This document shows positions 9,584 through 22,020 of a stretch of DNA of 64,000 nt, in pieces; within the stretch, counting starts at the first letter, position 1, and each line of letters begins with the position of its first letter. This DNA is from Hirsutella rhossiliensis. Its lineage: Eukaryota > Ascomycota > Sordariomycetes > Hypocreales > Ophiocordycipitaceae. Where the stretch lies: contig NW_025408677.1 of assembly GCF_020360975.1 (NCBI RefSeq), forward strand, positions 124,001 through 188,000, given 5' to 3'. A program made the translations under genes and the position numbers. The notes under the pieces were generated by a model. That model had not been told where the DNA came from. It worked only from the letters and a program-made list of their open reading frames with translations, and searched no databases.

Positions 9584-11013
9584 ATGGCAGAGCCTGAAGT
9601 GGCGGTCCTGGCGGACGTGGGGGCGGGGCTAGATCCAACTAGCCCGACGCCATCGACGCGTCCGACGCGAGGGATGACGCCCAGCGGACGCGTGCAAGAT
9701 ACGTTGCGATCACTGGAAAATGCATCCGCAAGGGCTCCGAAGCGAGTCACGGCCCGAACGACGCGGGTCTCATCGGTCGGCAATGAAGGCGAAAGAGTTG
9801 ACGAGGTGAAGTCACGCAGCAGTGTGGAGACCGCCAAATCGATGATGCAGAGGGTTCTAGAGATGCTGGCGAAGATGGGGAACGAGATGGTGGACCTGAA
9901 ACATAGAGTATCCGAGCAAAGCGACACGATCAGGAAGCTGAGCGCCACGGTTTACAAGCAAAGCACCATCATTCAAGGACAGGAAGATCTGATCCGAGGC
10001 TTGGAGGTCCAAGTCCAGGAATCCAAGGAAGAGTTTCGACGCAAGAGCGATGAGCACGACGCGGAATTAAAACGGGGACACCAGGATCTTCAGAGAGAAG
10101 TCGCCGCTTTAAAGAGCAATTGGCCCAGCTTACGCAGAAGCTGAATGCTTCGGGTGAGGTGACTCTGTCAAGCGGCGCTCGAGCAACGTTTGCCGATATT
10201 GCGCGCACACTGCCAGCGAGCCCGCCGACGAGTCTATCCAGCGTAGCTGTCCCAAGAAAGCAGCAGACAGCCAGCGATCCTCTCCATTGTACCATCGACA
10301 CATCTCGCGTCAGCGAGTCGAACAAGAACAAAGCGCAAATCGGATCAATTCGCCAGGCCATCGAGACTGAGATGAGAGCGATGAACGGACAAGAGACCTG
10401 GAGGTGCGCAGCAGTCGTGAGAGAGTCCCGGAATGCCGACCGAGTCAAGATCGTCTGCAGAGACGAAGCCGAGCTTCAGATGGTCAAAGAGGCTGCGCAG
10501 AAGACAGCCGTGGAAGGTTCACGAGTTATGCGAGACCAGCTGTACCCGGTCCGAGTCGACAACGCCAACCGCACAGCAATCCTTGACGCGGAAGGCAACG
10601 TTCTGCCTGGAGCGATCGAGGCCTTGAGTGCCGAAAACAGAGTGACCATTGGCAAGATTTCCTGGTTGAGCAAACGAGAGTCTGGCAAAGCGTACGGGTC
10701 CATGGTGGTGTATGTCACCAAGAAAAGCGACGCAGAAAGGCTTCTAGAAGGGCACTACTTTGACCTAGCGGGAGAGTCAGCCACCACCTATGTATTCGAG
10801 CCAAGAACGGGACCAATCCAATGCTTCAACTGCCAGGAGATCGGTCACAAAGCATATGCATGCAAGAAGCAGCGGACATGCGGCAAGTGCGCAAAGGTTG
10901 GGCATCACCACAGAGAGTGCACAGCAATTGAGCCAAAATGCGTCCCGTGTGGCGGACCGCACGAGTCGTTCAGCTGGAAGTGTAGGATGAGGAACCCGAA
11001 CAGTGATGCTTGA
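9584..11013 (+). pseudogene. LINE copy 1 ORF1 (Gag-like nucleic-acid chaperone), one frameshift
   Basis: Starts at ATG 9584. About the first 180 codons include a long coiled coil (MVDLKHRVSEQ to KEEFRRKSDEHDAELKRGH). The frame is lost near 10110, where copy 2 has one extra A, and continues from about 10120. The second half has an RRM-like middle region and three Cys-rich knuckles: CFNCQEIGHKAYAC, CGKCAKVGHHHREC and CVPCGGPHESFSWKC. ORF1 proteins of this clade coat the element RNA. The stop TGA overlaps the ATG of ORF2. Confidence 0.85.
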
Positions 11014-14000
11014 GTCCCTCCGCATCCTACAGCTGAATGCGCACAAGAGTGATGTGGTGCAGCAAAGCCTGATGAACGACGCAGGCCTCAAGGACTTTGC
11101 TGTGCTGGCTCTTTCTGAGCCGTATGCGCGTGTTATCGACGGAGAGGTGGTGACGAGCCTATGGGACACCATAACTGGACAAAGATGATACCGACGTGTG
11201 CTCGTGACGGCCTGTGGCCGATCCGTAGCATGCTTTGGATCCGAAGTGACCTTGAGGCGGAGCAAGTGCCTGTGCCGTCGGCCGATCTCACAGCAGTGGT
11301 GCTCCGACTCGAGGGGAGGGAAGTGATGGTGGTATCAGTGTACGTGCAAGGAAAGAACGACGAGGCGCTGACGAGCGCGATGGAGCTGCTGCGCGACCTG
11401 ATCGATCGCTTCCGTGATGGGACAGGAAACCGCACAGATGTGGTTCTGGCGGGAGACTTCAACCGCCACGATCTCCTCTGGGGCGGAGATGAAGTGTCAG
11501 CGAGCAGACAGGGGGAGGGCCAGCCCATCATCGACCTGATGAACGACTTTGGTCTCAGCAGCCTCCTGCCGAGAGGGACGAAAACGTGGCAAAGGGCGGA
11601 CGAGGAGAGCACCATCGACTTGGTGCTGGCATCGGCAGAACTGGCAGACGAGGTGATATCCTGCATGACTCACCCGACAGATCACGGGTCAGACCACAGA
11701 GCGATCCAGACGGCCTTCGACATTCAAGTACCGGAGAGAACGTTTCCACAGCGCCTGATGCTCAAGAACGCGCCGTGGATCGCCATCGCAACCAGGGTCG
11801 AGGACGAGCTTCGGCCTCTTCCGTGGAGTGTGGGGTACAGACGCAGGCGGATCAGCTCATGAGGGTGGTCACCAAGGTGCTTCATGATCTGACACCTCGG
11901 GCACAGCCGCCGCCATACGCGAAGCGATGGTGGACAAAGGACCTGACGCGACTGCGGCAAACGTACACGTATTGGCGCAATCAAGCAAGGGCGCAGCGAA
12001 GAGCCGGTCAACCGCAGCCGGATCTGGAGCAACGCGCCAAGGACGCTGCCAAGGAGTACCACGACAACGTGCGGAAACAGAAGAAGTCCCATTGGGACGA
12101 CTTCGTCACCGACGAGAACAACATCTGGAAAGTGGTCAAGTATCTGAAACCCGGCGTGAATGTGTTCGATGACAAGGTGCCGCCGTTGAGGAGAGCCGAC
12201 GGCTCGATCACCAAAGGCAAGGAGAGCAAGGTGAGGAGCTCCTGAGCACCTTCTTCCCGCCTCTGCCAACCATGATCGAACCGGAGGTGAGCGTCCGCAA
12301 AGAGAAGCGATAACCATGCCCGACCTCACCTTGCAAGAGATTGAGGAAAAGGTGATGGCGGCCAAGTCTTGGAAAGCGCCGGGGGAGGACGGCCTCCCTG
12401 TGATTGTGTGGAAGAAGCTCTGGCACGTGGTCAAGCATCGGGTGTGGACGCTCTTCGACTCATCGCTTCGAGAGGGCGTGGTGCCCCATCAATGGCGGAC
12501 GGCCAAGATCATCCCGCTGAAGAAGCCGGGTAAGGACGATTACACTCTGGCCAAGGCGTGGCGACCGATCTCACTGCTGTCAACCCTTGGCAAGATCCTC
12601 GAAGCAGTCGTTGCAGAACGCATCAGCTATGCAGTCGAAGCTCATGGGCTGTTGCCCGCGAACCACTTTGGTGCACGGAAACGCAGGTCGGCAGACCAAG
12701 CACTCGTGCTTCTGCAGGAGCGGATATATAAGGCTTGGAGAATGGGCAGGGTTTTGAGTCTCGTCAGCTTCGACGTCAAAGGGGCGTACAATGGAGTTTG
12801 CAAAGAGCGGCTGCTTGAGAGGATGAAAGCTCGAGGCATCCCGAGTCGCCTGGTCAAGTGGGTAGACGCATTCTGCTCGGAACGGACCGCATCGGTGGTT
12901 GTCAACGGGCACACATCCGAGCAGCAAGCCCTGGCGCAGGCCGGCTTACCCCAAGGATCTCCACTATCACCGGTGGCATTTCTGTTCTTCAATGCGGACC
13001 TGGTGCAGAGGCGAATCAGTAACAGCAGCGGCTCCATCGCCTTCGTGGACGACTACTCTGCCTGGGTCACTGGACCAACGGCCGAGTCGAACAGAGATGG
13101 TATTCAGTCGATTATCGATGATGCGCTCGAGTGGGAGAAGCGCAGCGGCGCCACGTTTGAAGTGGACAAGACGTCCGTCATTCACTTCACACGCATCGCA
13201 GAACGCGACAGCGACTCGCCTTTCACCATCAGAGGAATGATGTCAAGCCGAAGGACAATGTGAAGCTGCTGGGAGTCATCATGGATCAAGCACTTCGCTT
13301 CAAGGAGCATATCGCCGGAGTAGCCGCCAAGGGGCTGACCGCTGCCATGTGCCTGAAACGACTGAAGATGGCCTCACCACGAACGGCAAGGCAACTGTTC
13401 ACTGCGACCGTAGCGCCGACCATGGATTATGCCTCCAACGTTTGGTCGCATGCATGCAAGGCGAAAGAAGCAACGTGGATCGAGAGGGCCCAGCGAGTCG
13501 GAGCCCAGGCGATCACGGGAGGGTTCCGTACGGTCGCGACGGCTGTGGCCGAGGCCGAGGCCAGCGTGCAATCATTTCGAGAACGCCATGCTCAAGCGGC
13601 GTCGAGATTCTGGATCAGAACGCAGACGCTGCCGAGGACGCATCCCCTGACATCCTTGAAGCTGAAGCTGAACAGAAGGTATGCCTCGCCAATGCAGAAG
13701 CTTGCCTCGGCGATGGAAAGACTAGATACCAAACGCCTGGAAACCATCCACGAGTTCGCACTGGCGCCGTGGGACGACCGAGTGCAGGTAACATATGAGA
13801 CGAACCGAGTGGAGGTGCTGAAGTCGGATGACCCGGAGGACATCACTATCGCGACATCCAGCTCTCAAAGGAAAGGCAAGGTCGGGTTGGGGGGCGTCGT
13901 TCGAGACGCTCTCCTCAACAGCGCAGACGAGGTGCTGGCCAGCTATTCCGTCACTCTCGGCTCCAGTGATGAGCAGAATGCCTACACAGCAGGACTCGAG

Positions 14001-14777
14001 GCAATCGCCACGGCCCTGAGGTGTGTTCCCCTAGGCCTTCGTGACCGAGACCTCACAGTTGTGACAAGCAACCGCTCTGTCCTGCAAGTCATCGGGCGGC
14101 CACGGCAGCAGTCTGGCCAGTGCACGATACGGGCGATATACGGATCTGTTGAGTTTCTGGCGAGAAGAGGCTGTAGAGTCAGACTTCGTTGGGTGCCTGC
14201 AAAGAATGAGGAGTTCACTCTCGGGCCACTGGCCAAAAGGCAAGCGAAAAGGGCGACGGGAGATGAATGCGTCGCCGAACCAGCAACGTTCCAAGCAAGA
14301 TCAACCACGTTACGTTTGCTGCTCAACGGACACACTCGAGTCCGTCAGATTCCAGAAGGAGTTGGAAACTACTCGAAGCGCATCGATAAGGCTTTGCCGG
14401 GCAAGCACACCCGCAAGCTGTACGACGAGCTGAAAAGAAAGGAATCGGAAGTGTTGGTACAGCTTCGAACTGGCAAATCGCGGCTGAATAGCTATCTTTG
14501 CAAAATCGGGGCAGTAGAATCGGATGGATGCACGTGTGGACAGTCGGCGGAAACGGTGGAACATTTCCTCTTTCGATGCAGAAAATGGACGGTACAACGA
14601 GAAATCATGAGTCGATATGCAGGCGGGAAGATGGGAGACTTGTCCTTCTTCCTAGGTGGCAAGGCAGAGTCAGACGACGACAAGTGGCAGCCTGATATGG
14701 GGGCTGTGCGGGCGACAATACAGTTCGCATTGGCAACGAAACGTTTTAGCATGGACCGGCAACGGGCCATGTGCTGA
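11006..14777 (+). pseudogene. LINE copy 1 ORF2 (endonuclease, reverse transcriptase, inactive-looking RNase H)
   Basis: ATG at 11006 overlaps the ORF1 stop by eight bases (ATGCTTGA), suggesting stop-restart translation. Domains in order: apurinic-type endonuclease (LQLNAHKS, VLAGDFNRHD, STIDLVLAS, GSDHRAI) at about 11006-11730; reverse transcriptase (SFDVKGAYNGV, AGLPQGSPLSP, AFVDDYSAW) at 12316-13250; RNase H-like domain at 13840-14250; terminal zinc motif CTCG-x8-HFLFRC near 14530. Frames change near 11155, 11850, 12225 and 13250. Copy 2 keeps the frame at the first two of these sites. The RNase H region keeps the fold's sequence pattern but lacks the catalytic acids: TSSS replaces TDGS, YTAGLEA replaces YAAEL-x-A, and TSN replaces TDN. 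Confidence 0.88.
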
Positions 14778-14822
14778 TCAAGGGACAATCGTACTAACAC
14801 AACAGCCTTCAACTTGGCAGAC

Positions 14823-14890
14823 CGCGCTTCAGTCGCTGAAGGTAGGACGCTGAACACTTGGAGAAACTGACCTTCAAGCAGGCCTGTCAT
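14823..14890 (+). promoter_or_regulatory. Conserved 3'-UTR hairpin block, LINE copy 1
   Basis: The stem CTTCAG/CTGAAG with triloop TCG (14827-14841) lies inside a 68-base block identical in copy 2 and about 94 percent identical in the half-LINE. It is a likely recognition signal for the reverse transcriptase. Confidence 0.6.
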
Positions 14891-15037
14891 GTCATAGCGA
14901 ACGAGGCTGGAAACAGATGAAAAGAAGCGTGGGGCTTTGGGTGAGATGGAACAATGTACAGAAGGTAGACAGGCTAGCGTAGTGGCTCTATGGGGGAACC
15001 CTCCGGGCGTAATACAACCAAAAAAAAAAAAAAAAAA

Positions 15038-15051
15038 AAAGAGATCTGTGC
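15038..15051 (+). repeat. 14-bp boundary motif, second copy
   Basis: AAAGAGATCTGTGC directly after the A tail of LINE copy 1 and directly before LINE copy 2. Confidence 0.8.
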
Positions 15052-15160
15052 AGGAGAAAGACCTCCTAAGGAAAAAAGTTCGGATCGGCTCTCGAACTGT
15101 AGATAGTTATATTTCTCTTTACTCTTTACTCTTGGGTTGGTGTTGATGTCGCGTGCCACC

Positions 15161-16587
15161 ATGGCAATGCTAGAGGTGGTGCCCTGGCGGATGTGAGGGC
15201 GGGTCCAGATCCAGCTAGCCCGTCGCCATCGACGCGTCCGACGCGAGGATGACGCCCAGCGGACGAGTGCAAGATACGTTGCAATCACTGGAAAATGCGT
15301 CCGCAAGGGCTTCGAAGCGAATCACGACGCGAACGACGCGAGTCACGTCAGTGGGCAATGATGGCGAAAGAAGCGACGAAGTGAAGTCACGCAGCAATGT
15401 GGAGACCGCCAAATCGATGATGCAGAGAGTCCTGGAGACGCTGGGGAAGATGGGCAGTGAAATGGTGGAGCTGAAACATCGGGTATCCGAGCAAAACGAC
15501 ATGATCAGGAAGTTGAACGCCACTGTCTACAAGCAAAGCACCATCATTCAAGGACAGGAAGATCTCATCCGAGGCTTGGAGGTCCAAGTCCAGGAATCCA
15601 AGGAAGAGTTTCAACGCAAGAGCGATGAGCACGACGCGGAATTAAAACGGGGACATCGGGATCTTCAGAGAGAGGTTGCCGCTGTGAAAGAGCAATTGGC
15701 CCAGCTCACGCAGAACCTGAATGCTTCGGGGGAGGTGACTCTGTCGAGCGGCACTCGAGCAACGTTTGCCGACATTGCGCGTACACTGCCAGCGAGCCCG
15801 CCGACCAGTCTATCCAGCGTAGCTGTCCCAAGAAAGCAGCAGACAGCCAGCGATCCTCTCCACTGTACCATCGACACATCTCGCGTCAGCGAGTCGAAGA
15901 AGAACAACGCGCAAATCGGATCAATTCGCCAGGCCATCGAGACTGAGATGAGAGCGATGAACGGACAAGAGACCTGGAGGTGCGCAGCAGTCGTGAGAGT
16001 CCCGGAATGCCGACCGAGTCAAGATCGTCTGCAGAGACGAAGCCGAGCTTCAGATGGTCAAAGAGGCTGCGCAGAAGACAGCCGTGGAAGGTTCGCGAGT
16101 TATGCGAGACCAGCTGTATCCGGTCCGAGTCGACAACGCCAACCGCACAGCAATCCTTGACGCGGAAGGCAACGTTCTGCCTGGAGCGATCGAGGCCTTG
16201 AGTGCCGAAAACAGAGTGACCATTGGCAAGATTTCCTGGTTGAGCAAACGAGAGTCTGGCAAAGCGTACGGATCCATGGTGGTGTATGTCACCAAGAAAC
16301 GCGACGCAGAAAGGCTTCTGGAAGGGTACTACTTTGACCTAGCGGGAGAGTCAGCCACCACCTATGTATTCGAGCCAAGAACAGGACCAATCCAATGCTT
16401 CAACTGCCAGGAGATCGGTCACAAAGCATATTCATGCAAGAAACAGCGGACATGCGGCAAGTGCGCAAACGTTGGGCATCACCACCGGGAATGCACCGCG
16501 ATTGAACCAAAATGTGTCCCGTGTGGCGGACCGCACGAGTCATTCAGCTGGAAGTGCAGGATGAGGAATCCGAGCAGTGATGCTTGA
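15161..16587 (+). pseudogene. LINE copy 2 ORF1, at least two frameshifts
   Basis: Starts at the ATG matching copy 1 but loses frame within the first 30 codons. It is open again from 15249 through the coiled coil and middle domain, including the point where copy 1 is broken. A missing AG dinucleotide near 15996 shifts the frame, and the zinc-knuckle half continues in the frame open from 16054 (CFNCQEIGHKAYSC, CGKCANVGHHHREC). Together the two copies show that the parent ORF1 was a single frame of about 475 codons. Confidence 0.85.
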
Positions 16588-19500
16588 GTCCCTCCGCATC
16601 CTACAGCTGAATGCACACAAGAGTGATGTGGTGCAGCAGAGTCTGATGAACGACGAAGACCTAAAGGATTTTGCCGCACTGGCTATATCTGAGCCACATG
16701 CGCGCAATATCGACGGAAAGGTGGTGACGAGTCCTACGGGACACCATAACTGGACAAAGATGATACCGACGTGTGTTCGTGATGGCCTATGGCCGATTCG
16801 CAGCATGCTCTGGATCCGAAGTGACCTTGAGGCGGAGCAAGTGCCTGTGCCGTCGGCCGATCTCACAGCGCGGTACTCCGACTTGAGGAAGGGAGGTGAT
16901 GGTGGTGTCAGTGTATGTGCAAAGAACGACGAGGCGCTGACGAACGCGATAGAACTATTGCGCGACGTGATCGATCGCTTCCGCAATGGGACAGGGAGAC
17001 GTACCGATGTGGTTTTGGCGGGGGACTTCAACCGCCACGACCTCCTCTGGGGCGGAGATGAAGTGTCAGCGAGCAGACAAGGGGAGGGCCAGCCCATCAT
17101 TGACCTGATGGACGACTTTGGTCTTAGCAGCCTTCTCCCGAGAGGAACGAAAACGTGGCAAAGGTCGGACGAGGAGAGCACCATCGACTTGGTGCTGGCA
17201 TCGGCGGAACTGGCGGACGAGTTGACATCCTGCGTGATTCATCCAACAGAGCACGGATCAGACCATAGAGCGATCCAGACGACCTTCGACATTCGAGTGC
17301 CGGAGCGTACCTTTCCGCAGCGCCTGATGCTCAAGAACGCGCCGTGGATCGCCATCGCAACCAGGGTCGAGGACGAGCTTCGGCCTCTTCCGTGGACTGT
17401 GGGGGTGCAGACGCAGGCGGATCAGCTCATGCGGGTGGTCACCAAGGCGCTTCGAGATCTGACTCCTCGAGCCCAGCCGCCGCCATACGCGAAGCGATGG
17501 TGGACAAAGGACCTGACGCGACTCCGTCGGACGTACACGTATTGGCGCAATCAAGCAAGGGCGCAGCGAAGAGCCGGTCAATCGCGTCCGGATCTGGAGC
17601 AGCGCGCCAAGGAGGCTGCGAAGGAGTACCACGACAATTTGCGGAGACAAAAGAAGGCCCATTGGGATGACTTCGTCATCGAAGGAGCAACATCTGGAGG
17701 GCTGCCAAGTATCTGAAGCCTGGTACGGAGATGACGGATGACAAGGTGCCCCGCTGAAGAGAGCCGACGGTTCGATCACCGAAAGCAAGGGCGAGCAAGC
17801 CGAGGAACTCCTGAGCACCTTCTTTCCGCCTCTGCCAACGAGGATCGAGCCGGAGGTGAACGTCCGCAGAGAGAAATAGCCATGCCAGACCTCACCTTGC
17901 AAGAGATTGAGGAGAAGGTGATGGCGGCGAAGCCCTGGAAAGCGCCTGGTGAGGATGGCCTTCCTGCGATCGTGTGGAAGAAGCTCTGGCACGTGGTCAA
18001 GCACCGGGTGTGGACGCTCTTCAGCTCATCGCTCCGAGAGGGCGTCGTGCCTCATCAATGGCGAACGGCCAAGATCATCCCTCTGAAAACCAGATAAAGG
18101 AGACTACACCCTGGCCAAGGCGTGGCGACCGATTTCTCTCCTGTCGACGCTTGGCAAGATTCTGGAGGCAGTCGTCGCGGAACGTATCAGCTATGCAGTC
18201 GAGGCTCAAGGGCTTTTGCCCGCGAACCACTTTGGTGCACGGAAGCGCAGGTCCGCAGATCAAGCACTCGTGCTTCTGCAGGAGCGAATCTACAAGGCCT
18301 GGAGAACGGGCAGAGTGCTCAGCCTCATCAGCTTTGACGTCAAAGGCGCATACAACGGAGTGTGCAAAGAGCGAATGCTCGAAAGGATGAAAGCCCGAGG
18401 CATCCCGAGTCGACTGGTCAATTGGATAGACGCATTCTGCTCGGGACGGACCGCGTCGGTGGTTGTCAACGGGCACACATCCGAGCAACAAACCCTGCCG
18501 CAGGCCGGCCTACCCAGGATCTCCTCTGTCGCCAGTGGCTTTTCTTTTCTTCAACGCAGACCTGGTGCAAAGACGGATCAGTAATAACGGTGGCTCCATC
18601 GCCTTCGTGGACGATTACTCTGCCTGGGTCACGGGGCCAACGGCAGAGTCAAACAGAGATGGTATCCAGTCGATTATCGATGATGCGCTTGATTGGGAGA
18701 AGCGCAGCGGCGCCACATTTGAAGCAGAGAAGACATCCTTCATCCACTTCACACGCATCGCGGAGCGTGACAGCGACCTGCCTCTCATCATCAAAGGAAA
18801 CGATGTCAAGCCGAAGAGCAACGTGAAGCTGTTGGGAGTCATCATGGACAAAGCGCTTCGCTTCAAGGAACACATCGCCAGAGCGGCCGCCAGGGCTGGC
18901 CGCGGCCATGTTTGAAACGACTGAAGATGGCTTCGCCACGGATGGCGAGGCAACTGTTCGTCGCGACCGTGGCGCCAGCCATGGACTATGCCTCAAACGT
19001 GTGGTCGCACGCGTGCGGGTGAAAGAAGCGGTGTGGATTGGCAGGGCCCAGCGAATCGGAGCCCAGGCTGTCACGGGAGGCTTCCGCACGGTGGCAACGG
19101 CAGTGGCCGAGGCCGAGGCCGGCGTGCAATCGTTCCGAGAACGGCATGCTCAAGCGGCAGCGAAATTCTGGATAAGGATGCGGACGCTCCCGAAGACGCA
19201 TCCTCTGACATCGTTGAGGCTCAAACTGAACAGGAGGTATGCGTCGCCAATGCAGAAGCTCGCCTCGGCGATGGGAAGAATAGATACCAAGCGCCTGGAA
19301 GTCATCCACGAGTTCGCACTGGCGCCGTGGGACGAACGAGTGCAGGCAACGGATGAGACAGACCGAGTGGAGGTGCTGAAGTCGGATGACCCGGAGGACA
19401 TCACTATTGCGACGTCCAGCTCGCAAAGGAAAGGCAAGGTCGGGTTGGGAGGCGTCGTTCGGGATGCTTCCCGCGACAGCGTAGACGAAGTGCTGGCCAG

Positions 19501-20318
19501 CTACTCCGTCACTCTCGGCTCCAGTGATGAGCAGAATGCCTACACAGCAGGACTCGAGGCAATCGCCACGGCTCTGAGGTGTGTACCTCTCGGTCTTCAT
19601 GACCGAGATCTCACGGTTGTGACGAGCAACCGCTCTGTCCTGCAAGTCATCGGGCGGCCACGGCAACAGTCTGGTCAGTGCACGATACGGGCGATATACG
19701 GATCTGTTGAGTATCTGGCGAAAAGAGGCTGCAGAGTAGACTTCGTTGGGTGCCTGCAAAGAATGAGGAGTTCACCCTTGGGCCACTGGCCAAAATGCAA
19801 GCGAAAGAGCGACGCGAGACGAGTGCATCGCCGAACCAGCAACGTTTCAAGCAAGATCAACGACGTTACGACTGCTGCTCAACGAAAACGCTCGCGTTCG
19901 TCAGATCCCGGAAGGGGTTGGAAAGCACTCAAAGCGCATCGATAAGGCATTGCCGGGCAAGCACACCCGCAAGTTGTACGACGAGCTAACAAGAAAGGAA
20001 TCCGAAGTGTTGATACAACTTCGAACTGGCAAATCGCGGCTGAATAGCTACCTCTGCAAAATCGGGGCGGTGGAATCGGATGAGTGCACTTGTGGGCAGT
20101 CTGCAGAAACAGTGGAGCATTTCCTCTTTCGATGCAGAAGATGGACGGTACAACGAGAGACCATGCTGCGATATGCGCGCGGAAAGGTGGGAGACTTGTC
20201 TTTCTTCCTAGGAGGCAAGGCAGAGTCAGACGACGACAAGTGGCAACCTGATATTGGGGCTGTGCGTGCGACGATACAGTTCGCATTGGCGACAAAACGC
20301 TTCAGTATGGACCGTTAA
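16580..20318 (+). pseudogene. LINE copy 2 ORF2, several frameshifts
   Basis: Same domain order as copy 1. The endonuclease part is open from 16580 to about 17700 apart from a distorted stretch near 16870, and covers positions where copy 1 is shifted. The reverse transcriptase (SFDVKGAYNGV, AFVDDYSAW) is split near 18085, 18515 and 18890. The RNase H-like region (19390-19800) carries the same substitutions as copy 1: TSSS, YTAGLEA and TSN. The C-terminal zinc motif CTCG-x8-HFLFRC is kept near 20090. The ORF1 stop/ORF2 start overlap is identical to copy 1. Confidence 0.85.
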
Positions 20319-20375
20319 CGGGCCATGTACTGATCAAGAACAACCATACTAACACAACAGCCTTCAACGGCAGAC

Positions 20376-20443
20376 CGCGCTTCAGTCGCTGAAGGTAGGA
20401 CGCTGAACACTTGGAGAAACTGACCTTCAAGCAGGCCTGTCAT
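20376..20443 (+). promoter_or_regulatory. Conserved 3'-UTR hairpin block, LINE copy 2
   Basis: The same 68-base block as 14823-14890, with the CTTCAG/CTGAAG stem at 20380-20394. Confidence 0.6.
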
Positions 20444-20583
20444 GTCACAGCGAACGAGGCTGGAAACAGATGGAAAGAAGCGTTGGGCTTTAGGTGAGGA
20501 GAAACCATGTATAGTAGGTACGTAGCTTAGCGTAGTGGCTCTATGGGGGAACCCTCCGGGCGCAATACAAAATAATAATAAAA

Positions 20584-20597
20584 AAAGAGATCTGTGC
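20584..20597 (+). repeat. 14-bp boundary motif, third copy
   Basis: AAAGAGATCTGTGC directly after the tail of LINE copy 2 and directly before the half-LINE. Confidence 0.8.
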
Positions 20598-20681
20598 ATG
20601 CATGCATTGAGACCTACCAACAAATAATAATAATACTCGGTCCGTGAAGCGAACGCCAGCTAGGCATTGAGGGGCCTCATC

Positions 20682-22012
20682 ATGGAGACGCCGGCTGAGG
20701 CCGTGATCATGGTGGGGCGAAGCGCGTCGCCTGCGTCGACACCCGCGAAAAGATCGACACGCGTCGTGAGGCCAAGCACCAAAATTCGAGAAGCCGCGCG
20801 ACAGCCCGACGATCTGGTGGAGAAGACAACACGCACAACTAGGCTTGCAACGCGCATTGCCTCGGATGATGTCGCCATCAGTGACGCGACTGAGCGGCGC
20901 AAAGTTGCCAGCAGCAGCAGTGGCGCGAACGAAGGCCGAGCCATGCTCCAGAAAGTTCTCGAACTCTTGAGCGAGTCACGTCAAGAAACGCAAAAGCTCA
21001 GCCGGGCGATAGATGCGCAAAACGAGATCATATCAAGCAACAGCAGATGATCCAGGAAATGGATCAACAAGGGAAAGAGATGAGAGATGAGCTTCGTCAC
21101 ATCCGAGCGCAGTTAGAGACCCTGGCTACGCCCGCATCTTCTCTGCAGAGCAGTCCGCAGATGTCGTATGCGAGCGCTGCAGGGCCATCGCCGACGATCC
21201 AGACAATGAACCGGGGCACCGTACCAGCAGCTAAATCGGCACGAACAGCCGTCAGCGATAGTCTCTACTGTACGGTGGACACATCACGAGTCGAAGAAGC
21301 GAACAGGTGCCAGACGCAGATCGGCAACATCCGAAAAGCCATAGAGAGCGACATGAGAAAGAGTCAGAGGCAGGAGACTTGGAAATGCGCAGCGGTCGTG
21401 ACAGACGCTCGAAACCCCGACCGGATCAAAATTTTATGCAGAGACCAAACCGAGTTGAAGCAGGTCAAGGAAGCAGCGCAGAAGACGGTAACTTCGGGAG
21501 CCAGGGTACTGAGAGATCAGCTTTACCCTGTCAAAGTCGACAACACCAAGCGTACCGCAGTGCTGGACGCCGAAGGCAACGTTCTGCCGGGCGCAGCTGA
21601 GGCGCTCGGAGCCGAGAATTACGTCACGATTGCCAAGATCACCTGGCTTAGCAACAGAGAAAGCCAAAGCGTACGGGTCAATGGTGATCTATGTCACTAA
21701 AGAGACGCGCAAAGACTTCTGGACGGCGTGTGGTTCGATGTTGCGGGAGAGTCCGCCTGCACCAATGTTTTTGAACGCCGCGTAGGACCGATTCAGTGCT
21801 TCAACTGTCAAGAGATGGGACACAAGGCGTTTTCATGCAAGAAGCCGCAAAGATGTGGCAGATGCGCGAAAGCAGAACATCACCACAGAGAATGCAAGGA
21901 GACAGTGCCAAAGTGCGTGCCCTGCGGTGGACCACACGAATCGTACAGCCGGAACTGTCGGGCGCGGAACCCTGGGGATGAGACGCAGGCAGCGTCTGGC
22001 CCTTCGGGCTAA
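20682..22012 (+). pseudogene. Half-LINE ORF1 (Gag-like), two frameshifts
   Basis: ATG at 20682. The open parts are 20682-21050, 21047-21700 and 21728-22012. The order is the same as in the full LINEs: N-terminal Arg/Thr-rich part, coiled coil, middle domain (LYCTVDTSRVEEANRCQTQI), and three zinc knuckles (CFNCQEMGHKAFSC, CGRCAKAEHHHREC, CVPCGGPHESYSRNC). It differs from copies 1 and 2 at many residues, so it is a separate lineage rather than a recent deletion product. Confidence 0.8.
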
Positions 22013-22020
22013 GCAGCGGA

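Larger units (their letters stand above)
9462..15040 (+). mobile_element. Tad1-like LINE, copy 1
   Basis: A 5.6-kb non-LTR retrotransposon with 5' UTR, ORF1, ORF2, a 3' UTR and a pure A tail of 21 residues (15020-15040). The same 14-bp motif lies on both sides and serves as target duplication. The long uninterrupted A tail suggests a young insertion. Confidence 0.9.
15052..20586 (+). mobile_element. Tad1-like LINE, copy 2
   Basis: A second copy of the same family, head-to-tail with copy 1. Body and 3' UTR match closely, the 5' leader diverges before GTAGATAGTT, and the tail is AATAATAATAAAAAAA instead of pure A. Coding frames break at other points than in copy 1. Confidence 0.9.
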
